NCBI RefSeq assembly: GCF_029051645.1
Contig: NZ_JAACFS010000027.1
Coordinates: forward strand, 44,369 to 108,368
DNA from: Bradyrhizobium sp. CSA112
GTDB taxonomy: Bacteria > Pseudomonadota > Alphaproteobacteria > Rhizobiales > Xanthobacteraceae
Length of the DNA stretch: 64,000 nucleotides
Direction of reading: 5' to 3'
Each line of letters opens with the position of its first letter. Position 1 is the first letter of the stretch. The notes below the pieces were generated by a model, which saw only the letters and a list, made by a program, of their open reading frames with translations, did no database searches and was not told where the DNA came from. Position numbers and translations under genes: made by a program. Shown in pieces: positions 45,265-54,392 of the stretch.

Positions 45265-47202
45265 ATGGCGTCAGCTAGTTTCGTCGAAATCATTTCCCAT
45301 TTCGCTGGATATCTGCAGATCTTCGAGGACATCGCTCGCGATCGCACCCAGTACGATGAGACGCCCGCACCCGATCCCTCCGGCGACTACACGACGCTGC
45401 GACCGAACTACCACCATCGCTACGCGCCGGAGGATATGGACAGCGCGGCAGGCCCGGTGCCGGAACTGATAGCCGACGATCCGATGGATCTGATCCGCGG
45501 CCGTCCGCTCAAGCTGACCAAAGGCCCGCAGGACCCCGATTTCGATTTCTTTCCGACGTCGCTGAAGCCGAACATCGTGCTCCCGGCAGCGGGCGGTGGT
45601 GGCGGCGGAGGCGGCGGCGAGCTTAACATCAGGGTGAAGTACGAGGACGGCGGCGCGCAGCTTCAGCTTACGGTCCACCAGCACAACTTCATGCATGACG
45701 AGGACGTCAATCTACCGGCGGAGTTCCTGGCTGCGGCCGAGCCCTTGATCATGAGCCTCAACAGCAATGCGATGGCCACCATCGAGCAGTTGGTGGCCAG
45801 TGCCAACGCCGAGGTTCCCACCGATTGGTGGATGCCGCAGAGCGATGCCGGCGTGACCGATTTCCTCACCACCCACGACGCCGCATGGGCCGACCGCGAC
45901 GGCACGCCGGACGAGCATTCCGTGCCTGCCGGCTACTATGTCAACGGCGAACTGCAGGAACCGCCGACGGAGCCGAGGCCGCCGATCGAGCTGAAGGAGT
46001 TGCCGGACACCGGCGACGGCATCGGCCAATGGGCGTCGATGGGCGGCAACTACAGCATCAACGCGGCGCTGCTGGTCGATATTGGCGAGGGCGCCCGCAC
46101 CATGGTGGTGTTGGGGGACTACTTCAAGACCGATGCCATGTTCCAGACCAACACGACCATCGACAACGACGAGGTCAGCGTGTCGGGTGGGGAGGGCACG
46201 CTATCGGTGACCAGCGAAGGAAATGTCGCGACCAACATCGCCAACTTCGTCCAGAACCCCAGCATCTACGCCGAACTCCCGTCCTTCTGGGCGGGGCCGA
46301 ACTGGATCGTCGATGTGGTCGACGGCGACTACTACAGCGTCAATGCGGTGAGCCAAACCAACTATCTCTCCGACAACGATGTGGCAGCGCAGGTCAGCAG
46401 CGAAGGCCACTACAACCTCGTCAGCGGCCACAATCAGCTCGGCAATCTGGCTCAGATTTTTGATGGTGACATTCAATACGACCTGATCGTCATCGAGGGC
46501 GCCTATCACGGCATGAACGTGATCTTCCAGAACAACATCCTGTTGAACAACGACAACATCGTGATGTCGGCCGACGGCACCGATCCGTCTCAATCGGTGA
46601 GCTCAGGCGACAACAGCCTGTTGAACGAGGGCGCTATCGAGAATTATGGCGGCGACACCTTCGACACGCTGACCCCGGGGCTCCAGCAGATCCTGGATCT
46701 GCTGGCCTCCGGCGTGACATCGATTGATCCCGAGCTGGGCAGTGCCATCGCCGGCAATGGCGGCCCCCTGCGCGTGCTCTACGTCAAGGGAGACTACTAC
46801 GACATCAATGCGGTTTGGCAGACCAACGTCACCTCCGACATTAATGTGCTGTATCAACTGCAAAACGAGCCGTCGGCCGATCTGATGGCGCTTGAACACG
46901 GCGGGGGCATGGGCATAAGGCAGTCGGCCACCACCGGCGGCAATGAACTCGCCAACGATGCCGCGATTGTCGATGTCAATCCCGACGTCATTTACGTCGA
47001 GGGCGAGGTCTACACCGATTCCATTCTGGTGCAGGCCAACCTGCTGCCGGTGGACCAGGATGATGCGGTCAATGGCGACACCGATACCCTGGTGACTGAA
47101 CTCATTGCGTTCGTCGACGACACCCAGGATCAGACAAACACGAGCCCGGCTGTTGTTGCCAATTCGGTGCAGGCAGATCCGATGGCGAGCGTGCTGCATT
47201 AG
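45265..47202 (+). CDS. Repeat protein, probable type I secretion substrate (645 aa)
   Basis: The ATG at 45265 is chosen because GGGGAGG lies just before it; the frame is open 22 codons earlier. There is no signal peptide. Residues 1 to 105 are unique; a Gly run (about 110 to 118) follows. From about residue 250 the protein has at least five copies of a unit like GDYYSVNAVSQTNYLSDND: GDYFKTDAMFQTN, GDYYSVNAVSQTN, GAYHGMNVIFQNN, GDYYDINAVWQTN and GEVYTDSILVQAN. Between them lie Gly-Asn-x-Leu-x-Asn segments (HNQLGNLAQI, DNSLLNEGAI, GNELANDAAI). The composition is acidic and Asn-rich, like the protein upstream. The exporter genes follow directly. It is most likely exported by that type I system. 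I do not recognise a named family. Confidence 0.72.
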   Translation: MASASFVEIISHFAGYLQIFEDIARDRTQYDETPAPDPSGDYTTLRPNYHHRYAPEDMDSAAGPVPELIADDPMDLIRGRPLKLTKGPQDPDFDFFPTSLKPNIVLPAAGGGGGGGGGELNIRVKYEDGGAQLQLTVHQHNFMHDEDVNLPAEFLAAAEPLIMSLNSNAMATIEQLVASANAEVPTDWWMPQSDAGVTDFLTTHDAAWADRDGTPDEHSVPAGYYVNGELQEPPTEPRPPIELKELPDTGDGIGQWASMGGNYSINAALLVDIGEGARTMVVLGDYFKTDAMFQTNTTIDNDEVSVSGGEGTLSVTSEGNVATNIANFVQNPSIYAELPSFWAGPNWIVDVVDGDYYSVNAVSQTNYLSDNDVAAQVSSEGHYNLVSGHNQLGNLAQIFDGDIQYDLIVIEGAYHGMNVIFQNNILLNNDNIVMSADGTDPSQSVSSGDNSLLNEGAIENYGGDTFDTLTPGLQQILDLLASGVTSIDPELGSAIAGNGGPLRVLYVKGDYYDINAVWQTNVTSDINVLYQLQNEPSADLMALEHGGGMGIRQSATTGGNELANDAAIVDVNPDVIYVEGEVYTDSILVQANLLPVDQDDAVNGDTDTLVTELIAFVDDTQDQTNTSPAVVANSVQADPMASVLH

Positions 47203-47248
47203 CGACCAGCAGGATGTTTTGATTATCGGAAGTAGACGGAGTTTCCAA

Positions 47249-49345
47249 ATGTGGGGTTGGGATGATCGTCCAGGCGGGAGTTGGCGCTTGAGGGAGTATG
47301 ACGAAGCAACGCCGCATATGGCAAAGATAATTCCGCTTCGCCCATGGTTTGATCAGCCCACTTCGCATGCCGAGGATCCGCCTGTCGTACTTGCGGACGA
47401 GAAGGCAGCTCCGGCCGAAGCCAAAGTCGCGGACCCGCCGGCGGCCGAGCCGTCCCTGCGGGAGGAAGCCAAGACCCCGGCACCGGGATCCACCGTCGTG
47501 ATCGAGCAGCAGGTTCCTGCGCCCCCGCTGCAGCGTGGCGGCGACAGGGACGGTGGCGGCTCCTCCGGCGGCGGTGGCGGCGGAGGCGGTGGCGGCACGC
47601 CGCGGCTCCAAAAGCGTTCCGGCGACAATGAATTTCGCGATGTGCTCGGCAAGGGCCTTGCGAGTGCCCGCCGCAACCTGGTGACCGTGGGGATATTCTC
47701 GATCGCGGTCAATCTGCTGGTGCTGGCGATTCCGATCTACCTGTTCAACATGTCCGATCGCGTGATGACCAGCCGCAGCACGGACACGCTGGTGATGCTG
47801 ACCATTATCGTGGTCATCGCGATCGGGGCGCATGTGCTCATGGATATGATGCGCCGCGTCATCCTGATGCGGGTTGCGGTCGAGACCGAAGCCAAATTGG
47901 GCGGACCCGTGCTGAGCGCCGCCGCCAAATCCGCGCAGAGTGGATCCAGCCGCGAATTCCAGACGTTGGCGGACCTGCAGCATTTGCGCGCGTTCATCAC
48001 CGGTCCGGTGCTGCTGACGATGTTCGATACGCCGGTGTCGCCGGTCTATTTCGCCGTCGTGTTCCTGATCCATCCACAGCTCGGATTCATCGTGCTGGGC
48101 GCAGGCGTCGCGCTGGTCATTGTGGCGCTGCTGAACCAGCGGATGACCGCGATCCCGTTCAACCAGGCGAACAGTTACGGAGCCAGGGCAAACCTGCAGG
48201 CGGAATCGATGGCGCGCAACGCCCAGGTCATCAACGCCATGGGCATGATCCCCGAGGGCGTGCAGGTATGGGGCCGCGAAACCGTGGAGTCCCTGAAGGC
48301 ACAGGTGATCGGACAGGACCTCAACATCCTGATGACGGGCGTGTCTAAATTCCTGCGACTGTGCACCCAGATCGCGATCCTCGGCTGGGGCGCTTGGCTG
48401 GCGCTGGAAAGCGAGATCACCAGTGGCATGGTGATCGCGGCCTCGATCGTGGCGAGCCGGGCGCTGGCGCCGCTGGAAGGCACCATCGAAGGCTGGCGCA
48501 ACTTCGTGCAGGCGCGTTCGGCCTATGCCCGCATCAGATCCCTGCTGCTGAACTCGCCGCTCAACCTGGAGCGGCTCCGACTGCCGCGTCCGGCAGGGTA
48601 TCTCAGCGTCGAGCGCATTCTCTACGTGCCGCCGCCGAACAAGAAGGTGATCCTGAACGGAATCAGCTTTCAACTGAAGCCCGGAGAATCCCTTGCCATT
48701 GTCGGAGATTCCGGTACCGGCAAAACCATGCTGGCCCGCATGCTGGTCGGATCCATCATTCCAACCGCCGGCAGTGTAAGGCTGGACATGATGGATCTGC
48801 GCAACTGGGATCCGCGGCAGTTCGGCGAGAGCGTCGGCTACCTGCCGCAGGATGTGCAACTGTTCCCCGCATCCATCAAGGCCAACATCGGCCGGATGCG
48901 CGAAGACGCCCGCGACGAGGATGTGTTCGACGCGGCCGAGGCCGCCGACGTGCACGAACTGATCTCGGGCTTCGCCCAGGGCTACGAAACCATTGTCGGC
49001 ATGGATGGGAGTCCGCTGTCGGGCGGCCAGCGCCAGCGCATCGGGCTAGCGCGCGCGTTCTACGGTAACCCACGTCTGCTCGTGCTCGACGAACCGAATT
49101 CGAATCTGGACGCCAATGGCGAGCGCGCGCTTGCCAAGGCGCTGGTGCGCGCCAAGGAAAAGCAGATCACGGTGGTGACGATCACCCAGCGCGCGGCGCT
49201 GCTGATGAGCGTCGACAAGATCATGATCCTGCATCAGGGCGCGGTGCAGGCATTCGGCAGCCGCGACGAGATCATTCCGATGATCACCGGACGCAAGCCG
49301 AACAATATCCCCCCCAACGGCAATCCTCCTTCGTTGAATTCATAG
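47249..49345 (+). CDS. Type I secretion ABC exporter, PrtD/AprD-like
   Basis: A 698-residue membrane-ATPase fusion. The ATG at 47249 has GGAG before it; an ATG 23 codons later is possible. Residues 40 to 125 are Pro/Ala- then Gly-rich (a run of about ten Gly), replacing any C39 peptidase domain. The membrane domain spans about 140 to 400 (NLVTVGIFSIAVNLLVLAIP). The ATPase has Walker A GDSGTGKT (486 to 493), signature LSGGQ (590 to 594), and Walker B LLVLDEP with the PrtD-type D-loop NSNLD. At the switch (H-loop) position the sequence is TITQRAALL, with Gln647 where His is normal. It would export the Asn/Asp-rich proteins encoded upstream across the inner membrane. Confidence 0.88.
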   Translation: MWGWDDRPGGSWRLREYDEATPHMAKIIPLRPWFDQPTSHAEDPPVVLADEKAAPAEAKVADPPAAEPSLREEAKTPAPGSTVVIEQQVPAPPLQRGGDRDGGGSSGGGGGGGGGGTPRLQKRSGDNEFRDVLGKGLASARRNLVTVGIFSIAVNLLVLAIPIYLFNMSDRVMTSRSTDTLVMLTIIVVIAIGAHVLMDMMRRVILMRVAVETEAKLGGPVLSAAAKSAQSGSSREFQTLADLQHLRAFITGPVLLTMFDTPVSPVYFAVVFLIHPQLGFIVLGAGVALVIVALLNQRMTAIPFNQANSYGARANLQAESMARNAQVINAMGMIPEGVQVWGRETVESLKAQVIGQDLNILMTGVSKFLRLCTQIAILGWGAWLALESEITSGMVIAASIVASRALAPLEGTIEGWRNFVQARSAYARIRSLLLNSPLNLERLRLPRPAGYLSVERILYVPPPNKKVILNGISFQLKPGESLAIVGDSGTGKTMLARMLVGSIIPTAGSVRLDMMDLRNWDPRQFGESVGYLPQDVQLFPASIKANIGRMREDARDEDVFDAAEAADVHELISGFAQGYETIVGMDGSPLSGGQRQRIGLARAFYGNPRLLVLDEPNSNLDANGERALAKALVRAKEKQITVVTITQRAALLMSVDKIMILHQGAVQAFGSRDEIIPMITGRKPNNIPPNGNPPSLNS

Positions 49346-49382
49346 GGACATCAGTCAGGTTTGACAGCAACGAGGTTACGCG

Positions 49383-50747
49383 ATGGCCAACAGGAAAATT
49401 GCGGACCGCTCAGCAGTATCACAAGGCACCTGGTACGATTCGCTGCCGCGATCGACCAAATTTCCAACGGTTGCCGGCGCGCTGATCATGGCCGTGGTGC
49501 TGATGGGCTTCGGCGTCTGGGGCAACATGGCGCCGATCGCCGGCGCCGTGGTCGCGTCGGGCGTGTTCGTCGTTACCGGACAGAACAAGATCGTCCAGCA
49601 TCTCGAGGGCGGCATGATCCGCGAGATTTTCGTGCGCGAAGGCGACAAGGTGGAGGCCGGACAAGCACTGCTCGAACTCGACGACACGGCAGCGCGTGCC
49701 GAGTTGCAGCGGCTGTTCCTGCGTCGCACCCGCCTGTCGGCCATGGATGCTAGGCTGCAGGCCGAGATGAGGGAGGAGGCGGATATCACGCTTCCGCCGG
49801 AGGTCGTCGCTTGGCTGGGCAAGTCACCCGAGGTGAAGGAAATCGTGGACAGCCAGCAGATGACGTTTGCGGCGCGCCGTAACAACCTCAACAGCGACGT
49901 CAAGAGTATCCAGGAGAGCATCAACGCTCTGGAGGAGCGGATCCGGGGGTCGCGGGTCCAACTGGACGCGGTCAAGCGCCAGATCGTCCTGCTCGATGAG
50001 GAGATCGTGACCAAGGACCGCCTGGTACAGGCCGGGCTGGTGCGCAAGCCGGAACTGATGGTGCTGCAGCGAACAAAGGCCAATCTGGAAGGCGAGGTCG
50101 GCCGCATCATGGGCGACATCGGCGACGCCAAGGAACGCATCGCCCGCGCGGTCGAGCAGATCAACGGCGTGCGCAAGACCGCGATCAAGACCGCAGTCGA
50201 GCAGATGCACGAGGTCCGTGGCGAACTGGCCGACGTCCGCGAGCGGATGCTCAGCGCCAAGGGCGTGCTCGATCGAGTCCGCGTCACGGCGCCGGTGAGC
50301 GGCGTCGTGGTCAAGCTCCGCTACCATACGCGGGGCGGCGTGGTGGAAGCCGGCAAGAACATCATGGAGCTGCTGCCGGTGAAGGACGAACTGATCATCG
50401 AGGCGCGACTGCGGCCGCAGGACATCGACAGCGTAAAGCACGGACAGGCTGCGATGGTGCGGCTGACGGCGCTGAACCAGCGCATCACGCCGATGGTCTC
50501 CGGCGACGTCGTGTACCTGTCGGCCGATACTCTGGCGGACGAAAAGAAGTCCCAGCAGGTCGGGCCGACCGACATCTATCTCGTCCGCGTCAGGCTCAAC
50601 AGCGAAGAGAGCCGGAATCTTCCGGGCTTCAGTCCGACGCCCGGCATGCCCGCCGAGGTTTACATCAAGACAGCGGAGCGCACGTTCTTCCAGTATCTCA
50701 TGAGGCCCATCTACGACAGCTTTATGCGCGCATTCCGAGAGCGCTAG
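49383..50747 (+). CDS. Type I secretion periplasmic adaptor, HlyD/PrtE-like
   Basis: A 454-residue membrane-fusion protein. One membrane segment is at about 31 to 55. A biotinyl-lipoyl half motif follows (VQHLEGGMIREIFVREGDKV, residues 72 to 91). A long coiled coil covers about 95 to 290 (INALEERIRGSRVQLDAVK, LADVRERMLSAKGVL). The second lipoyl half is RVTAPVSGVVVKLRYHT. The C-terminal beta domain ends with GMPAEVYIKTAERTFFQYLM, the typical HlyD end. It would link the ABC exporter to an outer-membrane TolC-type channel. No such channel is encoded in this window. It begins 37 bases after the exporter gene. Confidence 0.92.
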   Translation: MANRKIADRSAVSQGTWYDSLPRSTKFPTVAGALIMAVVLMGFGVWGNMAPIAGAVVASGVFVVTGQNKIVQHLEGGMIREIFVREGDKVEAGQALLELDDTAARAELQRLFLRRTRLSAMDARLQAEMREEADITLPPEVVAWLGKSPEVKEIVDSQQMTFAARRNNLNSDVKSIQESINALEERIRGSRVQLDAVKRQIVLLDEEIVTKDRLVQAGLVRKPELMVLQRTKANLEGEVGRIMGDIGDAKERIARAVEQINGVRKTAIKTAVEQMHEVRGELADVRERMLSAKGVLDRVRVTAPVSGVVVKLRYHTRGGVVEAGKNIMELLPVKDELIIEARLRPQDIDSVKHGQAAMVRLTALNQRITPMVSGDVVYLSADTLADEKKSQQVGPTDIYLVRVRLNSEESRNLPGFSPTPGMPAEVYIKTAERTFFQYLMRPIYDSFMRAFRER

Positions 50748-50791
50748 GCACTCGACAGGAACTCAACACGCACTTTGGAAAGGCGTCCGCC

Positions 50792-52348
50792 GTGCATATC
50801 GACATCATCGAAACCTTGCCGTCGCTGGCGAAACTCGAGGACAACTGGAACGCCGTCTACGACACGGACGACGAAGCGCAGATATTCCTGTCATGGAAAT
50901 GGCTCTACGGCTGGCTGTCCTGCATCCCGGGACCATGGTTCATCCTGGCGGCGAAGGCCGGTGACGCCGCCGATCTGCCTTACGTGGCATTCTTTCCGTT
51001 GCGGCTGCAGACCACAATCAAGAACTCCGATGTCTTCCATGAAATCAGGATGACGGGCTCCGCCGATTACACTGGCATCGTTTGCAGGCCCGAGGTGGAG
51101 AACAAGGTCATTCCCGCGTTTGCCCGATATATCAGGCAGATGAACTGGGCGCGCTTCAAGCTTGATAATCTGCGAATGTCGGAGAGACGCGTGCGGCTGC
51201 TTCTGGCCTGCTTTCCGAGAGCCAGTTTCCACTGTACGGAGGTCGACATGGTCAGCAAGGTCGATGGGATCGACCTCAGCCGCTGCCCGTACGTGACGCT
51301 GTCCAAGGACTGGAACGCCTATCTCGAAACGCTGAGCTCCAACACAAGACAGAAAATCAGGCGCCTTCTGAAGCAGATCGATGCGCAGGGCGAATATCGA
51401 ATATCCGTTTCCACCCCCGAAACCTTTGCGCAAGACCTCAAGACTTTGCTGCGGTTCTGGGAGGTAAGGTGGCGCTCCCGCAAAGGGGATCGGATGGATG
51501 GGCTCGTTCGTTCGAACAGCGCCATGCTGACGCGCAGTTTTGAATCCGGCTTGGTCTACCTGCCGACGTTCTGGCACGGCGACCGGGCTGTCGCGGCGCT
51601 GGCCACGCTGGTGGATCCGCGCAAGCGCACCTTCTCGTTCTACATGACCGGACGCGACGAGACGTTCGATGGACCGCCGGCAGGGGTGATCCTGCATGCC
51701 TTCAGCATTCGCCACGCGATCGAGCTCGGCTATACTGAATACGACTTCCTGCGCGGCAACGAGCCGTACAAATATTCATTCGGCTGCGCGGAGCGCAAGA
51801 TCCGCGGCACCGTTCTGGCGACCAGGAACGGCAGGAATCTCGGCGGCAGGATCGACCGCAGGAGCATCCCTGACGTCCTGCGACAGGCGACTGAACTTCA
51901 CCGGAAGGGGAAGGCTGCCGACGCCGAGATAGGCTACCGGCGGATTTTGGAGGTTCAGCCAAAACACGCCGACGCGTTGCATCGGTTCGGCCAGTTATTG
52001 ACGGCGAAGGGCGACTTCGCCGCGGCCAAGCGGCTGTTCCGCACCTTGACAGTGGTTCGCCCCGACGCCGTCAAGGCATGGCAGTGCTTGGGCCAGGTCT
52101 GTGAAAGCCTCGGTCAGTACGAGGAAGCGCTGCGCCATCACCTCGAGTTCATGCGGCTGCAGCCTGAACTGACGGACGGATTCGTCGCGGTCGGCCGATG
52201 CATGGTCAAGCTCGGCCGGATGGCTGAGATCAACGCCGCGCTGCTGGCTGCGATAGAGCCGGCGAGCGGGTTATCGGTCAGGCGCTGGCGCAACGGCGGC
52301 GATGCGCCGGGCCAGCGGGCTGACCGTGAGCACGCGATGCCGTTGTAG
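50792..52348 (+). CDS. FemAB/CelD-like acyltransferase fused to TPRs
   Basis: A 518-residue protein with a GTG start. Residues 1 to 345 fit the GNAT-like acyltransferase of the FemAB/CelD group (Acetyltransf_6 type): IFLSWKWLYGWLSC near the start, then SSNTRQKIRRLLKQI (about 178 to 192), and the C-terminal signature IELGYTEYDFLRGNEPYKYSFG (in parts: ELGYTEYDFLRG and EPYKYSFG). Residues 363 to 475 carry about three TPR units (GKAADAEIGYRRILEVQPKH, GDFAAAKRLFRTLTVVRPDA, GQYEEALRHHLEFMRLQPEL). The enzyme family transfers acyl or aminoacyl groups to sugars or peptides. It starts 44 bases after the HlyD gene, so it may modify the secreted product or surface polysaccharide. The fusion is unusual. 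Confidence 0.8.
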   Translation: MHIDIIETLPSLAKLEDNWNAVYDTDDEAQIFLSWKWLYGWLSCIPGPWFILAAKAGDAADLPYVAFFPLRLQTTIKNSDVFHEIRMTGSADYTGIVCRPEVENKVIPAFARYIRQMNWARFKLDNLRMSERRVRLLLACFPRASFHCTEVDMVSKVDGIDLSRCPYVTLSKDWNAYLETLSSNTRQKIRRLLKQIDAQGEYRISVSTPETFAQDLKTLLRFWEVRWRSRKGDRMDGLVRSNSAMLTRSFESGLVYLPTFWHGDRAVAALATLVDPRKRTFSFYMTGRDETFDGPPAGVILHAFSIRHAIELGYTEYDFLRGNEPYKYSFGCAERKIRGTVLATRNGRNLGGRIDRRSIPDVLRQATELHRKGKAADAEIGYRRILEVQPKHADALHRFGQLLTAKGDFAAAKRLFRTLTVVRPDAVKAWQCLGQVCESLGQYEEALRHHLEFMRLQPELTDGFVAVGRCMVKLGRMAEINAALLAAIEPASGLSVRRWRNGGDAPGQRADREHAMPL

Positions 52349-52593
52349 CATCGATTGGCTGTCATGCCGGCAGGCGTGTCGGATGCCTGGGTCAGGAGTG
52401 AGCACCATGGTCGCAATGACGAGAAACGTCAGTCATCGGCCTTCTCGCAGCAAAACAACGGCACCGGGAATTCCTGGCGCTGGTGGCGTGGCATTTTTCG
52501 TATCGCTGCTGGTCGCGTCCTATGAGCGGGAGTTGGTCGTCGGGCTCTGCCGGTCGTTTCTGACGGTGCCGCAAGCTGCATGGTTGAGCTGTA

Positions 52594-52869
52594 ATGGGTT
52601 CTGGTCCAAAGACACCATCCGATCCAGCCGCGCCCACTGAGCAGCCTCCGCTGCCTCACCTGACGCGCGTCAAGATGACTGCGCTGGGCGCGGAACGATG
52701 CCCGAATCTCGCCGGCAGGGAAGGCGTCGTCGTCGGCTCGGGTCAGTACCGCAGCACCGTCCGCGTCATGTTCGATGGCTTCAAGTCGCCGACGTCGCTG
52801 CACAGCACTTACGTCGAAGCTGTGGTCGAGCAAGAGCGCGCTTCCAGCTGTCGCCGGACCTGCCGATAG
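52594..52869 (+). CDS. Small conserved-type hypothetical protein
   Basis: A 91-residue protein. Residues 24 to 77 form a compact segment, VKMTALGAERCPNL, then GREGVVVGSGQYRSTVRVMF and SPTSLHSTYVEAV. It looks like an SH3-like small-barrel module of a kind I associate with short hypothetical proteins in Bradyrhizobium relatives. The N-terminal 20 residues are Pro-rich and the last 14 look less conserved, so start and end may differ slightly. The 245 bases before it hold no supported gene. Function unknown. Confidence 0.55.
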   Translation: MGSGPKTPSDPAAPTEQPPLPHLTRVKMTALGAERCPNLAGREGVVVGSGQYRSTVRVMFDGFKSPTSLHSTYVEAVVEQERASSCRRTCR

Positions 52870-52974
52870 GACGCAAGTCAGCGTTGAAGCCGACCGTTAT
52901 GAGCGCGGGACTCTACCTGGAAATTCGAAATCAGTGGTTATCGTTTGCGATCGTGCGCGTTCGTGCACGTTTGT

Positions 52975-53421
52975 TCATGGGGTTTCTGGCGGATAACTGG
53001 TGGGGCGGCGGGCAGAAATTTCTGCTCGCAACGCTGTGAGCAGCTTATTACGGTCCAGTTCGGAGCCATAGAGACTTGTCGAGATCAGACCCGCTCGGAA
53101 CGCCAGCGTGGTTTTACGCGGCGCAAATATGACGCCCATCAGTGCCAGAGGCAGGCAGAAGAGCGTCGCCGCCCAGTGGCGGTAGCGTCCGGCGGCAAAC
53201 TCCCAGGCGGCCATCTGCATCTCTCCCGTCATCGTGCAGGGATAGCCGGTGAGAATGTGGTGGAGGTCGTGCCGAGTGATGGCGTCTCGCCGCCACTTCC
53301 AGTTTGGAAATTCAACCGACACCGGCCCTATCTTGCAAATCCATGTCGCAGCGCGAGCGGGGTCAGCCTCTATGCCATTCGCCGCATAATAAGCGGCGAG
53401 GGCTTCAGCCGCAGTCGTCAC
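52975..53421 (-). CDS. Coq4-like protein
   Basis: A 148-residue protein with a GTG start that overlaps the desaturase stop (GTGA), so it is translated after it. The segment from residue 51, HDLHHILTGYPCTMTGE, matches the Coq4 metal-site pattern H-D-x-x-H, eleven residues, then E (His51, Asp52, His55, Glu67). The helix after it (MQMAAWEFAAGRY) also fits. Coq4 proteins take part in ubiquinone biosynthesis; bacterial short homologues are poorly characterised. A weakly hydrophobic stretch follows at about 85 to 100. Pairing with a fatty-acid desaturase suggests a role in lipid or quinone metabolism at the membrane. The motif is complete, but the whole-protein match is not tested. Confidence 0.65.
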   Translation of the reverse strand: MTTAAEALAAYYAANGIEADPARAATWICKIGPVSVEFPNWKWRRDAITRHDLHHILTGYPCTMTGEMQMAAWEFAAGRYRHWAATLFCLPLALMGVIFAPRKTTLAFRAGLISTSLYGSELDRNKLLTALRAEISARRPTSYPPETP

Positions 53422-54392
53422 AACTGGACTCTCGAAATTTCAGCTTGGCCGGGCGCACAGACTGAAAGCGAGCGGGCGCGGACCGGGCTTATTCCAGGCC
53501 TGGGCGGCAGCTCCGCGGGCACCTGAACATTCCACGCCAGGCCAAGGGCGCGAAGCAGCCTCACGAACTCCCAGCCGAGATCGATCTGCCCGGGATAGAG
53601 ACCGTGCCGCGCAGAGCCCGGAAAGGCGTGATGGTTATTGTGCCAGCTCTCTCCCATTGTTGGAATAGCCATCAAGGGCACGTTGTGCGCCTGGACCACC
53701 GCGCCGTCGACTGTCCAGTCCTGCTCTCCTTGTGTGTGCGCAAAGTAGGATATTCCCCAATGCATGGTCGTGCAGGCCGCGACGCGTGCAAAGACGCCCC
53801 AAACGACAAAAGGCCACCCGCCCAGCCAATAGAGAACGAGTGCGATCGGAATCTGGTGCAACATCCAGGTGCGATCGAGAAACTGATAGATGGGATCGTC
53901 GCCAATTCCCGGACCAAGATCGAAACCTGGAGGACGCTTCAGGACAAGCCGGCCATGGGGGTAGAGCAGGCCATCCAACCAAAAGTCTTTCCGGTGCGCG
54001 AGGAACGGATGACAATCGACCTGGCGCTGCGCCCAATCCCGGCTGTCGTGCACGCGAATAGTCCATAGCGGCCCACCCATACCCACCGCCGTTCCGAACC
54101 AGACCAGCGTCATCTCCAGCCATTTAGGACACTCGAAGCTGCGGTGAATGAGGCGCCGGTGGAAGCCGACGGAGTGGCAGGCGCAAAGCGTGATTCCGGC
54201 TGTGATCAGAAAGACGGCCAAGGCGCTCCACGAAAATGTGAGCGGACCGAGGACGATGGCCCCAAGCAGCATCGCGCCATTCCACAGGGAGCGCGGTGCA
54301 TCCCAAACAATCGTGCCCTCGACAGGCGACGCCTCGTCCAGATTGGTCAGCGAATTGACTTTGTAAAAATCGTGCTGCTCCTGGACCATCAT
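53418..54392 (-). CDS. Acyl-CoA/fatty acid desaturase
   Basis: A 324-residue membrane enzyme. The start at 54392 is chosen because GAGG lies five bases upstream and the length fits the family. The frame stays open upstream, so a start at 54563 (381 residues) is possible. The three histidine boxes are present: HRRLIH (78 to 83), HPFLAH (128 to 133) and HNNHH (251 to 255, in GESWHNNHHAFPGSAR). Membrane segments lie at about 38 to 72, 92 to 110 and 180 to 215. It introduces a double bond into an acyl chain using oxygen and a di-iron centre. Box two lacks the usual double histidine at its end, as is common in this subgroup. It is coupled to the Coq4-like gene. Confidence 0.87.
   Translation of the reverse strand: MMVQEQHDFYKVNSLTNLDEASPVEGTIVWDAPRSLWNGAMLLGAIVLGPLTFSWSALAVFLITAGITLCACHSVGFHRRLIHRSFECPKWLEMTLVWFGTAVGMGGPLWTIRVHDSRDWAQRQVDCHPFLAHRKDFWLDGLLYPHGRLVLKRPPGFDLGPGIGDDPIYQFLDRTWMLHQIPIALVLYWLGGWPFVVWGVFARVAACTTMHWGISYFAHTQGEQDWTVDGAVVQAHNVPLMAIPTMGESWHNNHHAFPGSARHGLYPGQIDLGWEFVRLLRALGLAWNVQVPAELPPRPGISPVRARSLSVCAPGQAEISRVQL

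Noticed and set aside
44330..47202. RTX toxin-type nonapeptide repeats in the secreted proteins
   Set aside because: I looked for G-G-x-G-x-D-x-x-x arrays and did not find them; the acidic repeats are of another kind.
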